Source: Actinomadura montaniterrae (GTDB lineage: Bacteria > Actinomycetota > Actinomycetes > Streptosporangiales > Streptosporangiaceae). From it: a DNA stretch of 46,697 bases. Shown one piece after another: positions 25,767 through 31,798 of this stretch. The number at the start of each line of letters is the position of its first letter. Within the stretch, counting starts at the first letter, position 1. The position numbers were made by a program, and so were the translations under genes. The stretch is from NCBI RefSeq assembly GCF_008923365.1, contig NZ_WBMR01000063.1, forward strand, positions 1 through 46,697, read 5' to 3'. The notes beneath the pieces are model-generated. The model saw only the letters and a list, made by a program, of their open reading frames with translations. It was not told where the DNA came from and made no database searches.

Positions 25767-25832
25767 GTCAAAGGTAGGGAACCGCTTTTCCGCGAGGGCT
25801 GGTGATCCCGGGAGCGCGAGGTTATCGTTGCC

Positions 25833-25845
25833 CTGCAACTTGCAG
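25833..25845. promoter_or_regulatory. CTGCAA-C-TTGCAG palindrome upstream of the XRE regulator
   Basis: Perfect 6-bp arms around one base, 48 nt before the GTG at 25894. A single CTGCAA half-site recurs in the same intergenic region near 25671. Consistent with autoregulation by the XRE protein. Confidence 0.5.
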
Positions 25846-25893
25846 ATCGGCGTCCGGGCCGCAGGGCCGAAACCGATTCGCTGGGAGGCAGGG

Positions 25894-26775
25894 GTGGCAG
25901 CAGCGCCGACCGTCCGCCGTCGCCGCCTCGGCATCGAGTTGCGGCGGCTGCGGGAGCGCCTCGGCCACACGGTCGAGGAGATCGCGGATCGGCTCGACTG
26001 GTCACCGTCGAAACTGAGCCGGATCGAGAACGCCCGGATCGGGGTGCGGGTCTCGGACGTCCAACTGCTGCTGAAGTTGTACCGGGTGGGCGAGGGCCAC
26101 CAAGGGGAGGTGCTGGCGCTCGCGCAGGCCGCGACGGAGCAGGGCTGGTGGGCCGAGTACCGGGACGTCCTGTCCGGTGAATTCGGTACCTATGTCGCGC
26201 TGGAAGACGAGGCGCGCACCGCCCTGACCTTCGGGACGTACGCCATTCCCGGACTCCTGCAGAACAGACAGTATGCACACCGGATATTGGACAGCGGCAG
26301 AATCATCGCCGTTTCCACGCCCCGGCAGGTGGAACGTCGGCTGGATCTCCGCATGCGTCGGCAGGACGTACTGCGTCGGGAAAATCCGCTGACCCTTTCC
26401 GCTGTGATCGATGAGTCCGTCCTGCTGCGCACCGTCGGCGACCGCGACATCATGCGCGGGCAAATGCTCGATCTCATCGAACTGGCCGAGTTGCCGAACG
26501 TGCACGTCCACGTGCTTCCGATGGACGTCGACAGGGAACCGATATTCGCGGACACCTTCACGCTTCTGGAGTTCGCCCCCGCCTACGACGTCACCTTTCC
26601 GGACGCCGTCTATCTGGACAATCTGCTGACCATGGCGATACTGCAGAGCGACGACGCCACGCACATGTACCGGTTGTGCTGGGACGCACTCAGGTCGGTC
26701 TCGCTTTCCGCCGACGATTCCCTGCGCCGAATATCCCAGGCGGCCGAGGAGTGGGGGCGGGCCGGCCCCCGCTGA
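25894..26775 (+). CDS. XRE-family regulator with DUF5753 domain
   Basis: A 293-aa WhiJ-like regulator. Residues 10-65 hold the helix-turn-helix (GIELRRLRERLGHTVEEIAD, DWSPSKLSRIENARIGV). The DUF5753 part has QGWWAEYRDVLSGEFGTYVA, IPGLLQNRQYAHRILDSG, VHVHVLPMDVDREPIFADTF and FPDAVYLDNLL. GTG at 25894 is preceded by GGGAGG; the frame stays open to 25765 but with no family similarity. It is divergent from the cyclase-NACHT operon and is its best candidate regulator, through the palindromes at 25687 and 25833. The DUF397 gene at 26800 is convergent rather than downstream, an unusual order. Confidence 0.92.
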   Translation: MAAAPTVRRRRLGIELRRLRERLGHTVEEIADRLDWSPSKLSRIENARIGVRVSDVQLLLKLYRVGEGHQGEVLALAQAATEQGWWAEYRDVLSGEFGTYVALEDEARTALTFGTYAIPGLLQNRQYAHRILDSGRIIAVSTPRQVERRLDLRMRRQDVLRRENPLTLSAVIDESVLLRTVGDRDIMRGQMLDLIELAELPNVHVHVLPMDVDREPIFADTFTLLEFAPAYDVTFPDAVYLDNLLTMAILQSDDATHMYRLCWDALRSVSLSADDSLRRISQAAEEWGRAGPR

Positions 26776-26799
26776 CCTGCGCCGGGACGTCCACGGAGA

Positions 26800-27057
26800 T
26801 CACCGGTTGGCGCGTTCCTTGATCGCCCGCAGCATGCCGGCGAAGCGCTCGGTCGATAGAGGGAGAACCGACTCGGGCCGTTCGGAGTCCCGCAGCCCGA
26901 CCTCACCCGGCGAAAGCCGCGCCACTTCGACGCAGTTCCAGTCGCCCGAGCACTCGCTGTCGTCCGTGCAGCCAGTGCTTCTGCGCCATGCCTCCGCCGG
27001 TGTTCCGGAGTGTGAGTCGCCGGTGCTCCTTCCGTCGTTCTGCGTCCATGCGGGCAT
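26800..27057 (-). CDS. DUF397 domain protein
   Basis: An 85-aa protein. After a polar N-terminal extension the DUF397 core reads AWRRSTGC, DWNCVEVARLSPGEVGLRDS and ERPESVLPLSTERFAGMLRA. GGGAG seven nt upstream supports the ATG at 27057. Compared with typical members (about 60-70 aa) it has extra Cys residues (Cys30, Cys36) and an acidic insertion between the SxxSxxxG-like motif and NCVEVA. It is convergent with the XRE/DUF5753 gene 24 bp away, so the pair are probably functional partners on separate promoters. Confidence 0.85.
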   Translation of the reverse strand: MPAWTQNDGRSTGDSHSGTPAEAWRRSTGCTDDSECSGDWNCVEVARLSPGEVGLRDSERPESVLPLSTERFAGMLRAIKERANR

Positions 27058-27420
27058 GCCTTGCTCCCTTCTACGTGACCATGGCGCGGGGGTGCGTGGT
27101 CGAGGTAGAGGCTAGCGAGCCGGGCGCCGGTTTCGCGGGAGTTTTCCACAGCATTTCCGACATTGATAAACCGTCCAAGTAGTGTAAATCGGACAGTCGG
27201 CAGCAAAAGCGGATTTACGTGGTAGTAAACATGAGCGCGAGCGGGTGAGCCAACGGGTAGGTGGTGCGTGACGTGCTCGCCGCAATGACCGCTCGGGTAC
27301 ATTTTTGTGTCGATGCTGCTGGGGTGAGATTCTCAATCGAAAACGCTTGGGTGTGCATCAGAAGGCGGTACCGGGTGTCCGTCGGCGTTGAGACGGAACG
27401 AGGGGGCGCCTGGAAACGTG
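27058..27420. other. Noncoding region upstream of the SAM riboswitch
   Basis: No gene is supported here on either strand. The sequence is AT-richer than average around 27140-27240 and contains GTAAATC (27184-27190) and GATTTAC (27212-27218) as inverted arms with a 21-nt spacer. It probably contains the promoter of the DUF397 gene starting at 27057. Confidence 0.5.
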
Positions 27421-27450
27421 TTGACGGGGTGGGGGTGGGGTGGGCAGGAT
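27421..27450 (+). promoter_or_regulatory. Promoter with a G-quadruplex motif as its spacer
   Basis: TTGACG (27421-27426) and CAGGAT (27445-27450) are spaced by 18 nt. Positions 27426-27444 read GGGGTGGGGGTGGGGTGGG, four G-runs separated by single T residues, a canonical highly stable G4 pattern. A start site around 27457 would place the SAM riboswitch at the very 5' end of the transcript. Confidence 0.55.
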
Positions 27451-27464
27451 GCGGGGGGTTGTGA

Positions 27465-27548
27465 TCATCTAGAGGATCTGAGGGACCTGGCCCGGTGACG
27501 GTCCGGCAACCTGCCTTCGCGGCAAGGTGCCAACGCCAGGAGCGATGA
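27465..27548 (+). promoter_or_regulatory. SAM-I (S-box) riboswitch
   Basis: The S-box core is recognisable: AGAGGATCTGAGGGACCTGG, then CCCGGTGACGGTCCGGCAAC, CTGCC-TTCGC-GGCA and AAGGTGCCAACGCCAGGAGC. P1 forms between TCATC (27465-27469) and GATGA (27544-27548). The ribosome binding site GAGGAG (27547-27552) overlaps the 3' strand of P1, so SAM binding would hide it: translational OFF control of the acetyltransferase gene at 27558. No terminator hairpin lies between aptamer and gene. An Rfam RF00162 covariance search should score this strongly. Confidence 0.92.
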
Positions 27549-27557
27549 GGAGAGTTC

Positions 27558-28175
27558 ATGGGGGTGCGCCTTGATGTTCCCGTGCTGGCCGGGACGCTGG
27601 TCCGGCTGGAGCCGCTGACGTTGGAGCATGTGCCGGAGCTGGCTGAGGCCGCGGAGGAGAATCGGTCGTCTTACGGGTTCACGCTCGTGCCCGGGGCGGC
27701 GGACATGGAGTCGTATGTCGCCGGGCAGCTCGCGCGGCCCGGGCTGACGCCGTTCGCGCAGGTCAGGGTGGCGGACGGGAAAGCGGTCGGGCATACGGGG
27801 CTGTGGGATCCGCGGACGTGGCCGGGCACGGACCGGCTGTGCGCGATCGAGATCGGGTGGACGTGGCTGGCCGCGTCGGCGCAGGGCACCGGCATCAACG
27901 TCGAGGCGAAGCGGCTTCTGTTCACCTACGCGTTCGAGACCTTGGGCGTCGTGCGCGTCGACCTCAAGACGGACGCGCGGAACGAGCGGTCGCGGCGGGC
28001 GATCGAGCGGCTCGGCGTGCACTTCGAGGGAGTGCTGCGGAACTGGTCGCCGTCGTGGGCGCCGGGCGAGGAGGGCACGCTGCGCGACTCGGCGATGTTC
28101 TCGGTGGTGGAGTCGGAGTGGCCGTCGGTGAAGACGGCCATGACGAACCGGCTGGCGGAGACCGTCGCAAGGTGA
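27558..28175 (+). CDS. GNAT N-acetyltransferase (RimJ/RimL-like), first of a tandem pair
   Basis: A 205-aa GNAT protein: GTLVRLEPLTLEHVPELAEA at the N-terminus, AIEIGWTWLAASAQGTGIN as the beta-4/acetyl-CoA-binding motif A region, then AKRLLFTYAFETLG and VDLKTDARNERSRRAIERLG (motif B) with HFEGVLRNW. RimJ/RimL-type enzymes acetylate N-termini, amino acids or small amines. Its ribosome binding site overlaps the SAM-I riboswitch, so it should be made when SAM is low, suggesting a substrate tied to methionine, homocysteine or another sulfur compound; that is inference. The next gene overlaps by GTGA. Confidence 0.92.
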   Translation: MGVRLDVPVLAGTLVRLEPLTLEHVPELAEAAEENRSSYGFTLVPGAADMESYVAGQLARPGLTPFAQVRVADGKAVGHTGLWDPRTWPGTDRLCAIEIGWTWLAASAQGTGINVEAKRLLFTYAFETLGVVRVDLKTDARNERSRRAIERLGVHFEGVLRNWSPSWAPGEEGTLRDSAMFSVVESEWPSVKTAMTNRLAETVAR

Positions 28176-28798
28176 CGGCGAACGGGTTTCCCGGCCGCGT
28201 GCCGGTGCTGGAAGGGACGCTTGTACGGCTGGAGCCGCTGTCGATGGCGCACGTGCCGGTGCTTGCGCAGGCCGCCGAGGAGGACAGATCGTCGTACGGG
28301 TTCACGCCGGTGCCCTCTGGGGCGGGCATGGAGGCGTACGTCTCCGACAAGCTCGACCGTCCTGAACTCATGGCGTTCGCGCAGGTCAGGGTGGTGGACG
28401 GGAGGGCGGTCGGGCATACCGCGCTGTTGCATCCGCGGCCGTGGCCCGGCCGGGACCGGCTGTCCGCGGTCGAGATCGGGTGGACGTGGCTGGCGGCGTC
28501 CGCGCAGGGCACCGGCATCAACGTCGAGGCTAAGCGGCTCCTGTTCGGCTACGCGTTCGAGACGCTGGGTGTGGCCCGCGTGGAACTCAAGACGGATGCG
28601 CGGAACGAGCGGTCGCGGCGGGCGATCGAGCGGCTCGGCGCGCATTTCGAGGGCGTCCTGCGCAGCTACTCGGAGTCGTGGGTGGCCGGCGAGGAGGGCG
28701 AGTTGCGGGACACCGCGATCTTCTCGGTGGTCGAGGCGGAATGGCCGTCCGTGAAGGCGGCGATGGTGAACCGCTTGGCAGAGGCCGGCCGGATCTGA
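28172..28798 (+). CDS. GNAT N-acetyltransferase (RimJ/RimL-like), tandem paralogue
   Basis: A 208-aa paralogue of the preceding gene, with long identical runs (EIGWTWLAASAQGTGINVEA; KTDARNERSRRAIERLG). Differences cluster in the N-terminal third and in the segment after GHT, which reads ALLHPRPWPGRDRLSAV here and GLWDPRTWPGTDRLCAI in the first copy. GTG at 28172 overlaps the stop codon of the first copy in GTGA, so it is translated by coupling and shares SAM riboswitch control. The substrate-site differences suggest related but distinct substrates. Confidence 0.92.
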   Translation: MTANGFPGRVPVLEGTLVRLEPLSMAHVPVLAQAAEEDRSSYGFTPVPSGAGMEAYVSDKLDRPELMAFAQVRVVDGRAVGHTALLHPRPWPGRDRLSAVEIGWTWLAASAQGTGINVEAKRLLFGYAFETLGVARVELKTDARNERSRRAIERLGAHFEGVLRSYSESWVAGEEGELRDTAIFSVVEAEWPSVKAAMVNRLAEAGRI

Positions 28799-28823
28799 TG
28801 GCGCCGTGGCTTGTGGTGGCCGA

Positions 28824-29390
28824 TCAGTGCTGGGACAGCGAGTCCAGGAGGTCGCGGCCGTGCTGCCACGAGCCGAGGTTGCTGGCGGAGTTGATGTGTC
28901 CGCATGCGCCGGCCAGGTGAAATCGTGCCTTCCAGCGCGTCGCGAAGCCGGTGGCTACCTCGGGAGTGCAGTACGGGTCGTTGGTGCTGCCCACCACCAG
29001 GGCCGGGCATGGCAATGGTTGTGCTGAAACGTCGGTGAACGTCACGGCCGCCTGGCGTGGGAATGCGGGTGCGTCCGGGTCGGGCGGCGCGACCAGGAAC
29101 GCGCCGCCTACTTGGCTTGAGGGGTTCTTGAGTAGCCAGGTGGACGCCGCCCAGCAGCCAAGACTGTGAGCGACCAGCACGACCCCGCTGTTCTGCCGGG
29201 ATGCGGCGTCGTACGCGTTCTGTACTGCGCCGACCCAGTCGTCCAGGTCGGGGGCGGACCACGAGGCGGGGGAGATCCTCACCGCCGAGGCGCCCCACTG
29301 CCGCTCCCACAAGGTCTGCCAGTGCCGGTCGTCCGAGCCGTCGATGCCCGGGACGATGACGTACGCGGTCAATGCCCACCACCATTTCAC
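28824..29390 (-). CDS. RBBP9/YdeN-family serine hydrolase
   Basis: A 188-aa alpha/beta hydrolase of the DUF676/RBBP9 (PF06821) type. Visible are VIVPGIDGSDDRHWQTLWE, the nucleophile elbow VVLVAHSLGCWA, the acid motif GSTNDPYCTPE and the catalytic His in CGHINSASNLGSW. GTG at 29390 is supported by GAGGG at good spacing; the first residues (MKWWWALTAY) precede the fold. Substrate unknown (small esters or amides). It is divergent from the Lrp/AsnC regulator, which may control it. Confidence 0.88.
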   Translation of the reverse strand: MKWWWALTAYVIVPGIDGSDDRHWQTLWERQWGASAVRISPASWSAPDLDDWVGAVQNAYDAASRQNSGVVLVAHSLGCWAASTWLLKNPSSQVGGAFLVAPPDPDAPAFPRQAAVTFTDVSAQPLPCPALVVGSTNDPYCTPEVATGFATRWKARFHLAGACGHINSASNLGSWQHGRDLLDSLSQH

Positions 29391-29495
29391 TCGTCGCCCT
29401 CTGCGATCATGTGGGCGTCCGACGCAGATTCTGATGGATGCATCGGCGCGGTGGTTGACCTGCAAGTGATCTCAAAGAAGTTGGTGCGGACGACG

Positions 29496-29969
29496 ATGGA
29501 ATCACTCGACCGGATAGACCGGGACATCCTCGCCCTGCTCCAGGCCGACGGCCGGCTGACCGGCGCGGAGGTGGGACGCCGCGTCGGGCTCTCGCAGCCC
29601 GCGGCGAGCGCCCGCATCCAGCGGCTCGAGAAGAGCGGCGTCATCACCGGCTACCGGGCCCTGGTCGATCCGGAAGCCCTCGGACTGAACATCCACGCGG
29701 TCGTCCGGCTGCGCACCACGCACGCCCGGCTCACACCCGCCCTGGATTTCGCCTCCCGGACTTCCGAGATCACCTCCGTCCTCAGGGTCACCGGGGAAGA
29801 CTGCCTCATCTTCGACGTCCACTGCCCGCAGGCGGGACGACTCGAAGAGGTCGTGGACGCACTCGCCCGATACGGCCCCGTCACCACGTCCCTCGTGCTC
29901 CGCGCCTACCCGCCGAAGCCGCTCACCGACGCCACGCCGCTCACCGACGCCACGCCGGCGACGTCATGA
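29496..29969 (+). CDS. Lrp/AsnC family transcriptional regulator
   Basis: A 157-aa regulator with the N-terminal AsnC HTH (LDRIDRDILALLQADGRLTG, VGLSQPAASARIQRLEKSGV) and the C-terminal RAM ligand-binding domain (GLNIHAVVRLRTTHA to LVLRAYPPKPL). It would respond to an amino acid or related effector. ATG at 29496 is the conservative start; GTG at 29484 is possible. The last residues, LTDATPLTDATPATS, come from an 18-nt tandem duplication and are probably disordered. It is divergent from the RBBP9-type hydrolase. Confidence 0.92.
   Translation: MESLDRIDRDILALLQADGRLTGAEVGRRVGLSQPAASARIQRLEKSGVITGYRALVDPEALGLNIHAVVRLRTTHARLTPALDFASRTSEITSVLRVTGEDCLIFDVHCPQAGRLEEVVDALARYGPVTTSLVLRAYPPKPLTDATPLTDATPATS
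29919..29954 (+). repeat. 18-nt perfect tandem duplication at the 3' end of the Lrp/AsnC gene
   Basis: CCGCTCACCGACGCCACG occurs at 29919-29936 and again at 29937-29954, adding six residues just before the stop codon. Perfect identity suggests a recent slippage event. Confidence 0.9.
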
Positions 29970-29979
29970 TCCGCGGCTA

Positions 29980-30369
29980 CTAGAGCTCGAACCAGACGGC
30001 GTGGCCCTCGCCGCGCGGTTCCGTGCCCCAGGCTTTCGCGATGGACGCGACGATCCGCAGGCCACGGCCGGTGACGTCCAGTTCCGCCGCATCGGCGACG
30101 TGCGGGACGGTCGCCGTCCGCCCGTCGTCGATCACCTCGATCCGGACGGCCCGCGCCGACCAGGTCACCTCCACGCGGATCTGCCCGTCCCGCCCCGACT
30201 CGGTGTAGCGGAGCGCGTTCGTCAGCAGCTCGCTCATGCACAGCGCCGCGTCGTCCAGGCACGGATGCTCCCGGCCCAGCACGTCGCGCAGCCAGCGCCG
30301 CGCGTGCCCCACCGCCCGGTCCATCCCCGGCAACAGGAGCGCGTCGAACCTCATGGTCGGCGCAGTCAT
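29980..30369 (-). CDS. ATP-binding protein, RsbW/AbaA-like (HATPase_c)
   Basis: A 129-aa single GHKL ATPase domain: HARRWLRDVLGREHPCLDDA, the N box ALCMSELLTNALRYTESG, the G1 motif IEVIDDGRTATVP and G2 region LDVTGRGLRIVASIAKAWG. GGGAGTGA supports the ATG at 30369. It is divergent from an XRE/DUF5753 plus DUF397 gene pair across a 42-bp palindrome, giving the three-part WhiJ/AbaA-like module known from actinomycete development loci. Confidence 0.92.
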   Translation of the reverse strand: MTAPTMRFDALLLPGMDRAVGHARRWLRDVLGREHPCLDDAALCMSELLTNALRYTESGRDGQIRVEVTWSARAVRIEVIDDGRTATVPHVADAAELDVTGRGLRIVASIAKAWGTEPRGEGHAVWFEL

Positions 30370-30462
30370 CGCTCACTCCCTTCGCATCGCTGTCGCCGAA
30401 AAGAATGAGCCGGACATCCCCTGCCGAACGATGCGTTCGCCGCCCTCGTCTCCAGGTCCTCG

Positions 30463-30504
30463 GGCAAGAGTGCCCCAGTCACTTTTGACTGAGGCACTGT
30501 TGCC
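30463..30504. promoter_or_regulatory. 42-bp near-perfect palindrome between ATPase and XRE genes
   Basis: Two 19-nt arms (30463-30481, 30486-30504) pair at 17 of 19 positions around CTTT, with cores GTGCC, CAGTCA, TGACTG and GGCAC. Both flanking genes read away from it, so it is an operator rather than a terminator. It sits 51 nt upstream of the XRE start. Confidence 0.7.
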
Positions 30505-30555
30505 GCCTTCGTTGGAAACCTTCATCGTGACGCAAAGTCAAGGCATGATTACTCT

Positions 30556-31404
30556 ATGGAGAACGCGCAGCGCCCGACCATGCGAAGCCGCAAGCTCGGC
30601 CAGCGCCTTCGCGCCATCCGCGAGGACCGAGGGCTCACCCTCCAGAAGGCCGCCCGCCTGCTCAACCGCACCCCGTCCTCGCTCAGCAAGCTCGAAACCG
30701 GCAAACGCGGCATCCGCCGCCCCGCCCTCGAGCACATGCTCGACCGCTACGAGATCAGCGACCCTGACGAGCGCCAAGCCCTGTACGACCTCGCCCGAGA
30801 CTCCGGCAAGAAGGGCTGGTGGCTCCGCTACGAGGGGAAGTTGGCCCCTTCAATGCTGGACTACATCTCCTTGGAGTCGGATGCGGCATCGATAAAGAGT
30901 CACCAGCTACACCTTGTACCTGGGCTTATGCAGACCGAAGAGTACGCTCGTGAGGTCATTGGGTCCGCCAAGGTCTTGGGCGTTGAGCCTGACATTGACG
31001 GGCTGGTGGAAGTTCGTATGCGGCGCCAGCAACTCTTGTTCGAGGAGGACCCGCCTCATCTGTGGGTTGTCGTCTACGAAACCGTTGTCCATCAGCAGTT
31101 CGGTGGGCGGCAAGTGGCTCGAGGGCAGCTCAGGCGGCTCCTTGAGCTTGCGGAGCTGCCCAATGTGACCTTTCAGATTCTTCCCTTTTCGGCTGGTACT
31201 CACCCGGGCCTCAACGGCTCATTTACCACATTGGAAACCAATGATCTTTCGGTGGTCCTGGTTGAGAACCTGACCACCGGGTGGTACCTGGAAGATCCTG
31301 ATGAGATCAGTCAATATGACATGGTCTTCGACCATCAGAGGGCGAGGGCGCTGTCGCCTTCAGCCTCCCGTTCCTTCGTCGAACGGATAGTGTCGGAAAC
31401 ATGA
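30556..31404 (+). CDS. XRE-family regulator with DUF5753 domain (WhiJ-like)
   Basis: A 282-aa regulator. The HTH lies at residues 12-65 (LGQRLRAIREDRGLTLQKAA, TPSSLSKLETGKRGIR). DUF5753 follows, with KGWWLRYEGKLAPSMLDYIS, VPGLMQTEEYAREVIG, VTFQILPFSAGTHPGLNGSF and VVLVENLTTGWYLED. From about 30880 onward the codons are noticeably less GC-rich than in the flanking genes. No ribosome binding site precedes the ATG; a CATGAT -10 at 30544-30549 would start transcription at or near the ATG, so it may be leaderless. Its stop overlaps the DUF397 start in ATGA. Confidence 0.92.
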   Translation: MENAQRPTMRSRKLGQRLRAIREDRGLTLQKAARLLNRTPSSLSKLETGKRGIRRPALEHMLDRYEISDPDERQALYDLARDSGKKGWWLRYEGKLAPSMLDYISLESDAASIKSHQLHLVPGLMQTEEYAREVIGSAKVLGVEPDIDGLVEVRMRRQQLLFEEDPPHLWVVVYETVVHQQFGGRQVARGQLRRLLELAELPNVTFQILPFSAGTHPGLNGSFTTLETNDLSVVLVENLTTGWYLEDPDEISQYDMVFDHQRARALSPSASRSFVERIVSET

Positions 31405-31733
31405 GCATTCAGGAGTTCGTCTTCTCTTCATGGCGCAAGAGCAGCCACAGTGGGAGTCAAGGCTCAGAGTGTGTGGAGGTCGCCGCCGTGTGGCGCAAGA
31501 GCAGCCATAGCGGAAGCGTGGGGCAGGAGTGCGTAGAGGTCGCCTCTGCGCGGCGGAAGAGCAGCTACAGCGGGAGCCAAGGCTCCTCGTGCGTTGAGGT
31601 GGCCGCCGGGGAGCGGCGGGTGGCGGTGCGGGACTCTAAGGATCCGGACGGGGCGGTGCTGGCCGTCGCGCCGTCCGGGTGGGCGTCTCTGCTCGCCGAC
31701 GTCAAGGCCGGTTCCCTCGATCTGGCCCGCTGA
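31401..31733 (+). CDS. DUF397 protein with a triplicated N-terminal 20-residue unit
   Basis: A 110-aa protein, against about 60-75 for normal members. The DUF397 N-terminal motif (W/R)RKSS(H/Y)SGSxGxxCVEVA occurs three times, at residues 11-30, 31-50 and 51-70, followed by a single C-terminal half (RRVAVRDSKDPDGAVLAVAP, SGWASLLADVKAGSLDLAR). The repeats arise from three consecutive 60-nt units in frame. ATG at 31401 overlaps the XRE stop in ATGA, so the two proteins are made together and probably interact. The number of Ser/Cys-containing modules may change stoichiometry with the XRE partner. The gene ends before a perfect terminator. Confidence 0.93.
   Translation: MSIQEFVFSSWRKSSHSGSQGSECVEVAAVWRKSSHSGSVGQECVEVASARRKSSYSGSQGSSCVEVAAGERRVAVRDSKDPDGAVLAVAPSGWASLLADVKAGSLDLAR
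31431..31610 (+). repeat. Three tandem 60-nt in-frame repeats inside a DUF397 gene
   Basis: Units at 31431-31490, 31491-31550 and 31551-31610 have exact 60-nt period and begin TGGCGCAAGAGCAGCCA, TGGCGCAAGAGCAGCCA and CGGCGGAAGAGCAGCTA. They have diverged by point changes that mostly keep the Ser, Gly and Cys codons, indicating selection after duplication. Confidence 0.93.
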
Positions 31734-31744
31734 CGCAGGCACGG

Positions 31745-31771
31745 GGGACGGGCGCGTGAAGCGCCCGTCCC
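31745..31771. terminator. Perfect 11-bp hairpin terminator
   Basis: GGGACGGGCGC (31745-31755), loop GTGAA, GCGCCCGTCCC (31761-31771). It lies between the convergent DUF397 and CU044_5270 genes and should act in both directions. Confidence 0.85.
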
Positions 31772-31798
31772 ATGGCCACTTGCCCAACGCTGTGGTGG

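Noticed and set aside
24957..25970. Longer start for the cyclase-like gene (337 aa)
   Set aside because: The extra 125 residues are Arg/Ser-rich, overlap the divergent XRE promoter and its start, and show no conserved pattern.
27215..27559. A 114-aa minus-strand frame across the SAM riboswitch
   Set aside because: It is antisense to a clear structured RNA and its promoter, with no domain pattern.
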